This document shows positions 6,875-11,635 of a stretch of DNA of 11,635 bases, piece by piece. The DNA is from Methylocapsa sp. (GTDB taxonomy: Bacteria > Pseudomonadota > Alphaproteobacteria > Rhizobiales > Beijerinckiaceae). The DNA is taken from assembly GCA_003162995.1 (NCBI GenBank), contig PLUZ01000257.1, forward strand, positions 573 to 12,207, given 5' to 3'. The stretch's first letter is position 1; each line of letters begins with the position of its first letter. The position numbers and the translations under genes are program-made. Below the pieces are notes generated by a model. That model searched no databases. It was not told the DNA's origin and was given only the letters and a program-made list of their open reading frames with translations.

Positions 6875-7962
6875 GCTACTCCGCCTTCCGCCGCGGCAAG
6901 CAAAGCCGCCTGATGATGGGTGACGAGGGCATCGATCACTTCATCCAGCGCTTCGCCGATCATGACCTTGTCGAGCTTGTACAGCGTGAGATGGATCCGG
7001 TGGTCGGTCAACCGGCCTTGCGGAAAATTATAGGTGCGAATGCGTTCGGAGCGATCCCCGGAACCGACCTGGGCCCGCCGGTCGGCGGCGCGCTCGGCGT
7101 CGAGCCTCTCGCGTTGCGCCTCAAAGATGCGGGATCGCAGCAACATCATGGCGCGGGCGCGGTTCTTGTGCTGCGAACGTTCGTCCTGCACAAAGACAAT
7201 TGTATTTGTCGGCAAATGGGTAATGCGCACAGCGGATTCGGTCTTGTTGACATGCTGGCCGCCGGCGCCTTGCGCGCGCATCGTATCGATCTTCAGATCC
7301 GCTTCATTAATATCGACATCCACATCCTCGGCTTCGGGCAAAACCGCGACGGTTGCCGCCGAAGTATGGACGCGGCCCTGGGTTTCGGTTTCCGGCACCC
7401 GTTGCACCCGATGCGTTCCGGACTCGAATTTCAACCGTGCGAAGACACCGCGCCCCGCGATTTCAGCGATGATTTCCTTGTAACCCCCCGATGTTCCCTC
7501 ACTCGCCGACAAAATCTCGACGCGCCAGCCCTTCAACTCGGCATAGCGCTGATACATCCGGAACAAATCGCCGGCGAAAAGCGCCGCCTCATCGCCGCCG
7601 GTTCCAGCGCGAATTTCGAGAATGGCATTTTTTTCATCCGCCGCGTCCTTTGGCAGAAGTGCGACCTTGAGGTCCTGTTCGAGTTCAAGAAGCCTTGCAC
7701 GGACCGCCCTTAACTCTTCCTCGGCGAGGCCGCGCAGCTCGGCTTCGGTCGCCGGATTTGCCAGCATGGCCTCGAGTCCTTCGGCTTCCTCGGCTTGCCC
7801 GCGAAAATCCTGAATGGCCTTGGCGACAGCCTCGATGCCGGCGAGTTCCCGCGACAAGGCCACATAGGCCGAAGCCTCGGGCGCTCCGGCAAGGCGCGCC
7901 AAGATTTCCGCGTGACGGCGCAAGATGAGATCGAGCTGGTCTTGCGGCAATTGGGGTAACAC
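6871..7962 (-). CDS. prfA: Peptide chain release factor 1
   Basis: RF1 ends translation at UAA and UAG by triggering hydrolysis of peptidyl-tRNA in the ribosome. The 363-aa protein has the usual length. The GTGGDEA segment follows the N-terminal coiled region (about 119-125). The stop-codon-reading tripeptide of the PxT type is Pro190-Glu-Thr192 in [15 protein letters not shown]. The catalytic GGQ is at residues 234-236 within [16 protein letters not shown], whose Gln is normally methylated by PrmC. DERSQHKN and [18 protein letters not shown]...TDHRI complete the family pattern. The start is a GTG at 7962; the only upstream purine run is AAGAG, a weak site. It overlaps the downstream EamA gene by four bases. 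In most Hyphomicrobiales I would expect ptsP upstream and prmC downstream. Neither is present, so this locus is rearranged. Confidence 0.97.
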   Translation of the reverse strand: MLPQLPQDQLDLILRRHAEILARLAGAPEASAYVALSRELAGIEAVAKAIQDFRGQAEEAEGLEAMLANPATEAELRGLAEEELRAVRARLLELEQDLKVALLPKDAADEKNAILEIRAGTGGDEAALFAGDLFRMYQRYAELKGWRVEILSASEGTSGGYKEIIAEIAGRGVFARLKFESGTHRVQRVPETETQGRVHTSAATVAVLPEAEDVDVDINEADLKIDTMRAQGAGGQHVNKTESAVRITHLPTNTIVFVQDERSQHKNRARAMMLLRSRIFEAQRERLDAERAADRRAQVGSGDRSERIRTYNFPQGRLTDHRIHLTLYKLDKVMIGEALDEVIDALVTHHQAALLAAAEGGVA

Positions 7963-8261
7963 GACGGTCTCTTAGGTCGGGATGAAAAACAGGGTGATGA
8001 TTAAAAGGGATGCTGCGGGCCCCTACTAGAGAACCCGGCCGCCAGGCAGAAGACATCCGGTTTGCCGGATTGAGATCAGCGCCAGCAAGATGCCGGAGCA
8101 TGGCCCCAAAGCCAATGGTCAGGACTCCATGGGTCTCATTTAGGAGGGATTTAACCAGGCGGCAAGCGTGCAGCGCCTCTCCGGGCACGCTTGAGAGGGG
8201 CCAAGCGCACCAATGGTAAACACCAATTAATTATTTTGCGAGGATCTTAGTAATAAGAGGT
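7963..8261. other. Gene-free stretch upstream of prfA, with alternative hairpins at 8163-8198
   Basis: No gene is supported on either strand. The main structure is the perfect 9-bp inverted repeat CAAGCGTGC (8163-8171) / GCACGCTTG (8185-8193) with a 13-base loop. The loop sequence CCTCTC (8176-8181) can instead pair with GAGAGG (8193-8198), so the two stems exclude each other. Such alternation is what an attenuator or a structured small RNA shows, but no T run follows on either strand. A short protein-like minus-strand reading of 8010-8188 has no family resemblance. The prfA promoter should lie here; I cannot place it. Confidence 0.4.
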
Positions 8262-8328
8262 TCATCATATAATACTGATGATTGACAATATTCTTTACGT
8301 CACTGTTACGCTGCGGTACTCATCATAT
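8262..8328 (+). promoter_or_regulatory. Promoter and operator-like patch upstream of the helicase gene
   Basis: In an AT-rich patch, TCATCA (8262-8267) and TGATGA (8276-8281) form a perfect inverted repeat flanking TATAATAC, so an exact TATAAT hexamer (8268-8273) sits between the arms. The nine bases TCATCATAT at 8262-8270 recur at 8320-8328. An exact TTGACA follows at 8282-8287, with a weak TGTTAC 16 bases later. The -35 for the TATAAT is weak (around TCTTAG, 8245-8250). A repressor bound to the repeat would cover the -10 element. The elements are seen; promoter activity and repression are inferred. Confidence 0.45.
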
Positions 8329-8381
8329 CACGGCATTTTTAAGGCTGCTTTGTGGCAGCTTGAGGGTAACAGGGGGTGTAA

Positions 8382-11300
8382 ATGGGAGAAGTGACTTCGA
8401 TCCAGATGGCAAGGCGACAGGCGGTCAACGACCGGACCGAAACCGAAATGGAGAAATTGCTCGGCCAGGCCCGGTTCAAGCTCATCGAAACGGGAACCCG
8501 CAACCGCCTCATTCACACCCCGCGCGGCAACAAACGATCCCGCGCGCTCCCCATCATGGGCAATGTATCGGATCAGGTCTTCGCCAACCTTGTCCGTGAA
8601 AACAAGCCGCTCCACTTTCTGGCAACGCAAGAAATCGCCGACATACAGCGCGAAGCGGCACGTCTGAAGGCACCGCGTCTGGTGACCCCAAAGACAAGCT
8701 ACCGGAACGGTTTGCAGACATCGCTCTCGCCCGAGCTTTTGCATAAGCGGCTTCACGCCATCCATCGCGACGCCAAGACCGCCGAGGAAGAGCGCGGCGT
8801 CAATATCCTTTTTCTCGCCCTCGGATTCCTGCGCTGGTACGAGGATGAAAAATCCGACCTGCCGCGTGAAGCGCCGCTGATCCTGCTCCCCGTCTCCCTC
8901 GTTCGCGATGTCAAGCACTCGACATTCGATGTCAAACTCCGCGAGGACGACATCGCGACCAATCAGGCTTTGCAGGAGCGGCTGCGCGGCGATTTCGGTC
9001 TCGCCCTTCCCGATATTCCAGAAACGGATGACTGGCTGCCATCGGACTATTTCGATGCCATCGTTACCGCCATAGCCACCAAGCGGCGGTGGTCGATCGA
9101 CGCCAATGCGATCGAGCTTGGTTTCTATTCCTTCTCGAAGCTCCTGATGGTGCGTGATCTTGAACCCGGCAATTGGCCGGATAACACCCTCGTCTCGCAT
9201 CCGCTCTTGCGCGGACTTTTATGCGAAGGCTTCACGGCGGAGCCTCCGATCCTGCCCGAGGCCGCAAGGCTCGACGAAATCTTAAATCCAATCGATCTCA
9301 TTCATGTTGTCGATGCGGACTCTTCGCAAACCCGTGTCATCGAAACCGTTCGGGCGGGACGCAACCTCGTTGTCCAAGGCCCGCCCGGGACCGGCAAATC
9401 GCAAACGATCACGAATATCATCGCGGCTGCCGTGCATGACGGCCAATCGGTTCTGTTCGTAGCCGAGAAAATGGCCGCTCTGACCGTCGTCCACGAGCGG
9501 CTGCAGGCGGCAGGTCTCGACGACATCTGTCTCGAACTCCATAGCCAGGCGGCAAGCAAGCGCCTCGTTGCCGAACGGCTAGATCACACCTTGCAGGCGG
9601 CCGCCTGCTTGCCCGAGACGGACGAGACAGCAAGGCAACTGACCGCGGCGCGTGACCGCTTGAACCAGGTCTCGAAATGCCTCCACGCTGAGATCGGCGA
9701 TACCGCAATGACGCCTTATCAAGCGCTTTCGATTCAAATCGCGGCTGCGGCGCGCGGGTTTACCCCGGATGCGCGCCTGGTCGAGGAAGCGGCGCATTGG
9801 ACTGGCAAGGAATTCGCCGAAAACGCACGGCTGGTCGAGCGGCTCGCCGGCCTCACGGAAAGCGTCGGACCACTCAATAGCCATCTTTATTTCGGGGTGC
9901 GGCGGATCGCCCTGCAGCCGGCCGATTTCCAGCGCCAAATTCCGCGGCTCCAAGCGCTTGCCGACAAAGCGGCATCGCTCGCTGGCTACGCCACCATGAT
10001 CACAAATTATTTCGGCCTCTCCCCAGATCCCTCCTTGGCGGGCGTCAAGACTCTCATCGCGATTTTCAAGACCGTAACGAATTTACCGCGTGGAAGTGAA
10101 AACATCGCCGCCGCGATCGCCATGTCTCCTTCGCCGCGCCGGATCGCCGAAGCCGCCGCTCTCGGCGCCAAATGGCAGCAACAGCAGGCACCCTATCTTA
10201 ACACTTTCCATCCAGCTGCGTGGACCGCGCCGGTCGCAAAGCTTCGTGCGCCGATTGCCAAGGGCGTGGCATTCTGGCACGCCCGGGCGGGCAAAGCCTA
10301 CCGGGAAGCGGGCCGTTCGCTCGCGAGCCTTTTGTCGATGCCTTTGCCGAAGCGGCCGGCCGACCGCCTCGCCTTGGTCGACGCCCTGCTCGCAAGCCAG
10401 GCGTTGCGGGCCAAACTTGCCGCCGAGGCCGGGTTCCTGGCGAGCTTGCTCGGTGATGCCTGGCAGGGAAAAAGGACTGTTTTCCACTTGATCAGCGAGG
10501 TTGCAAGGACAGTCGAGGACCTCGCCGCCTTCGATCCGCATCTCAACAGCGAGCGCGTCCTCGGGATTGCCCGCGATGGCACCGCCGCGACACATGGCGA
10601 TCACCTCGAAGCCAGCCTCGACGAGGTGGTTAATCTTCTCGCGGAGGCGATAAAATTTCTCGACCTCGACATCGCGGCAATTTTTCAAACCAATTCCCTT
10701 GCAATGATTGATCTCCACCGGTTGAGCGAGCGGGCCGCCCGATGGGCCGGAAACCCGGACCGTTTCGAGGAATGGGCAAGGCTCGCCAAAGCCGACCGGG
10801 AGATGCGCGCCAACGGACCCGCCCGGATCGCCAGCGCGCTTGCCTCGGGAGGGCTCGATCCCAATAACGCTCTCTTGGAAATCGAAACCGCCTTTGCCGA
10901 AGCCTGCTGGAAAAAAGCCATCGCCGAGGATCCCGGGCTTGCAAGCTTCGATGGCGACCAGCAGAACGCGCTGGTTGCGCGATTCATCGGCCTCGAGGAG
11001 AGATCGCGCGAGGCCACAACACGTGGCGTTCGGGCGCGGCACCGGGCGGCGATCCCCCGCGGCGCCCAAGGCGGCATGGGCGTGATACGCGCCGAAATCG
11101 CCCGTAAGCGCGGCCACATGCCGCTGCGCAAGCTGATGAAAACGGCGGGGAACACCATTCAGAAGATCAAGCCGGTCTTTCTCATGAGCCCGGTCACCGT
11201 CGCCCAATATCTCCCGCCGGGTTCTGTCGATTTCGATCTCCTTGTTATCGACGAAGCAAGTCAAGTACGCCCGGAAGATGCCTTGGGTCTCATCGCGCGC

Positions 11301-11635
11301 TGCCGGCGAATCGTTGTCGTGGGCGACAAAAAGCAACTGCCGCCAACGAATTTTTTCGATCGCATGATCGCCGACGAAATTGATTCCGGAGAAGGCGAAG
11401 ACATGGCGGTCCGGCATTCGGATGGCGCCGCTCCGATTACCGATCTCGAAAGCATTTTGTCCTTGTGCGAGGCACGCGGTCTCGAAAGCCAAATGCTGCG
11501 TTGGCACTACCGCTCGCGGCATCCATCCCTGATTGAAGTCTCCAACGCGGAATTTTACCATCGTCTGGTGATGCCCCCAGCACCTGTCACGGAGCGCGCG
11601 GCCAAGGGCCTCATCAGAGGTGGCTCGGTTTGTTT
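8382..11635 (+). CDS. Giant DUF4011-type UPF1-like SF1 helicase (5' part, runs off the window)
   Basis: The first 1084 codons are present with no stop, so the C-terminus is missing. Residues about 20-150 resemble DUF4011, including ETGTRNRLIHTPRG (T39-L43 core, matching the family's LRNRLLN-type motif). The ATPase follows: Walker A GPPGTGKS (333-340, Lys339), motif Ia VAEKMAAL (around Glu362-Lys363) and CLELHS. About 500 residues of mostly helical insert come next, then KPVFLMSP (930-937) and motif II DEAS (957-960). Motif III is GDKKQLPP (981-988), and the HYRSRHP box is at 1042-1048. DEAS plus GDxxQLPP places it in the UPF1/DNA2 branch of superfamily 1. Relatives, often 1500-2000 aa, commonly end in a Vsr/MTES_1575-like nuclease and DUF3320; whether this one does is not visible. 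The ATG at 8382 has AGGGGG five bases upstream. It is divergent from prfA. Likely role: nucleic-acid-targeting defence, inferred from family. Confidence 0.9.
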   Translation, partial: MGEVTSIQMARRQAVNDRTETEMEKLLGQARFKLIETGTRNRLIHTPRGNKRSRALPIMGNVSDQVFANLVRENKPLHFLATQEIADIQREAARLKAPRLVTPKTSYRNGLQTSLSPELLHKRLHAIHRDAKTAEEERGVNILFLALGFLRWYEDEKSDLPREAPLILLPVSLVRDVKHSTFDVKLREDDIATNQALQERLRGDFGLALPDIPETDDWLPSDYFDAIVTAIATKRRWSIDANAIELGFYSFSKLLMVRDLEPGNWPDNTLVSHPLLRGLLCEGFTAEPPILPEAARLDEILNPIDLIHVVDADSSQTRVIETVRAGRNLVVQGPPGTGKSQTITNIIAAAVHDGQSVLFVAEKMAALTVVHERLQAAGLDDICLELHSQAASKRLVAERLDHTLQAAACLPETDETARQLTAARDRLNQVSKCLHAEIGDTAMTPYQALSIQIAAAARGFTPDARLVEEAAHWTGKEFAENARLVERLAGLTESVGPLNSHLYFGVRRIALQPADFQRQIPRLQALADKAASLAGYATMITNYFGLSPDPSLAGVKTLIAIFKTVTNLPRGSENIAAAIAMSPSPRRIAEAAALGAKWQQQQAPYLNTFHPAAWTAPVAKLRAPIAKGVAFWHARAGKAYREAGRSLASLLSMPLPKRPADRLALVDALLASQALRAKLAAEAGFLASLLGDAWQGKRTVFHLISEVARTVEDLAAFDPHLNSERVLGIARDGTAATHGDHLEASLDEVVNLLAEAIKFLDLDIAAIFQTNSLAMIDLHRLSERAARWAGNPDRFEEWARLAKADREMRANGPARIASALASGGLDPNNALLEIETAFAEACWKKAIAEDPGLASFDGDQQNALVARFIGLEERSREATTRGVRARHRAAIPRGAQGGMGVIRAEIARKRGHMPLRKLMKTAGNTIQKIKPVFLMSPVTVAQYLPPGSVDFDLLVIDEASQVRPEDALGLIARCRRIVVVGDKKQLPPTNFFDRMIADEIDSGEGEDMAVRHSDGAAPITDLESILSLCEARGLESQMLRWHYRSRHPSLIEVSNAEFYHRLVMPPAPVTERAAKGLIRGGSVC

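Noticed and set aside
6913..7713. Plus-strand frame of 266 codons inside prfA
   Set aside because: prfA is certain from its GGQ and PxT motifs; this is its antisense shadow.
8010..8188. Possible minus-strand gene remnant upstream of prfA (ptsP or similar)
   Set aside because: The translated peptide shows no ptsP or other family motif in any frame I read.
8328..9200. Minus-strand frame of 290 codons
   Set aside because: It covers the helicase start, ribosome binding site and DUF4011 region on the other strand, and its translation shows no domain.
10083..11561. Long open minus-strand frame of 492 codons
   Set aside because: It lies opposite the helicase, whose plus-strand frame holds ordered helicase motifs. 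The minus frame is a GC-driven shadow with no family features.
1..11635. CRISPR arrays, tRNA or rRNA genes, insertion sequences, attachment sites
   Set aside because: I saw no regularly spaced repeats, no tRNA-like cloverleaf or CCA end, no transposase motif and no terminal inverted repeats.

Overview
The window looks like the chromosome of a GC-rich alphaproteobacterium, probably of the Hyphomicrobiales (Rhizobiales) and possibly near Beijerinckiaceae or Methylocystaceae. The evidence is the GC-rich codon usage and the character of PurH, release factor 1, the DUF900-type lipoprotein hydrolase and the transglutaminase-like protein. The taxon is an inference, since no rRNA or tRNA gene is present. 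Housekeeping genes are interleaved with small accessory genes, noncoding stretches and at least one gene remnant.

Layout from left to right. (1) Positions 3-293, minus: a small exported EF-hand protein behind a strong Shine-Dalgarno sequence and a perfect palindrome. (2) 600-1205, plus: a formyltransferase-fold protein, probably shortened at its C-terminus. (3) 1206-1554: a terminator-like hairpin, an isolated last WD40 repeat on the minus strand, and two hairpins in front of purH. (4) 1555-3147, plus: purH, the last two steps of IMP synthesis. (5) 3497-3784, plus: a YbjQ-like small protein after about 350 gene-free bases. (6) 3899-5158, minus: a lipoprotein alpha/beta hydrolase, convergent with the YbjQ-like gene across a 9-bp hairpin. 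(7) 5394-6236, minus: a transglutaminase-like protein whose usual His-Ala-Trp motif reads Asn-Ala-Trp. (8) 7962-6437, minus: prfA (release factor 1) translationally coupled through a TTGA overlap to a single-domain EamA/DMT membrane protein. prmC, the usual alphaproteobacterial partner downstream of prfA, is not there. (9) 7963-8381: a gene-free stretch with alternative hairpins and then an AT-rich promoter/operator-like patch. (10) 8382 to the window edge, plus: the first 1084 codons of a giant UPF1-like superfamily 1 helicase with an N-terminal DUF4011-type region. This architecture is associated with anti-phage defence.

The helicase is the most likely route to an unusual system. Its upstream region has an exact TATAAT set between the arms of an inverted repeat, with a third copy of the arm downstream, which suggests regulated expression. 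The C-terminal effector domain and any partner genes lie beyond the window, so the system cannot be typed from this sequence alone. The other genes do not form one pathway. PurH and the formyltransferase-fold protein both belong to formyl-transfer chemistry, but nothing here shows they act together.
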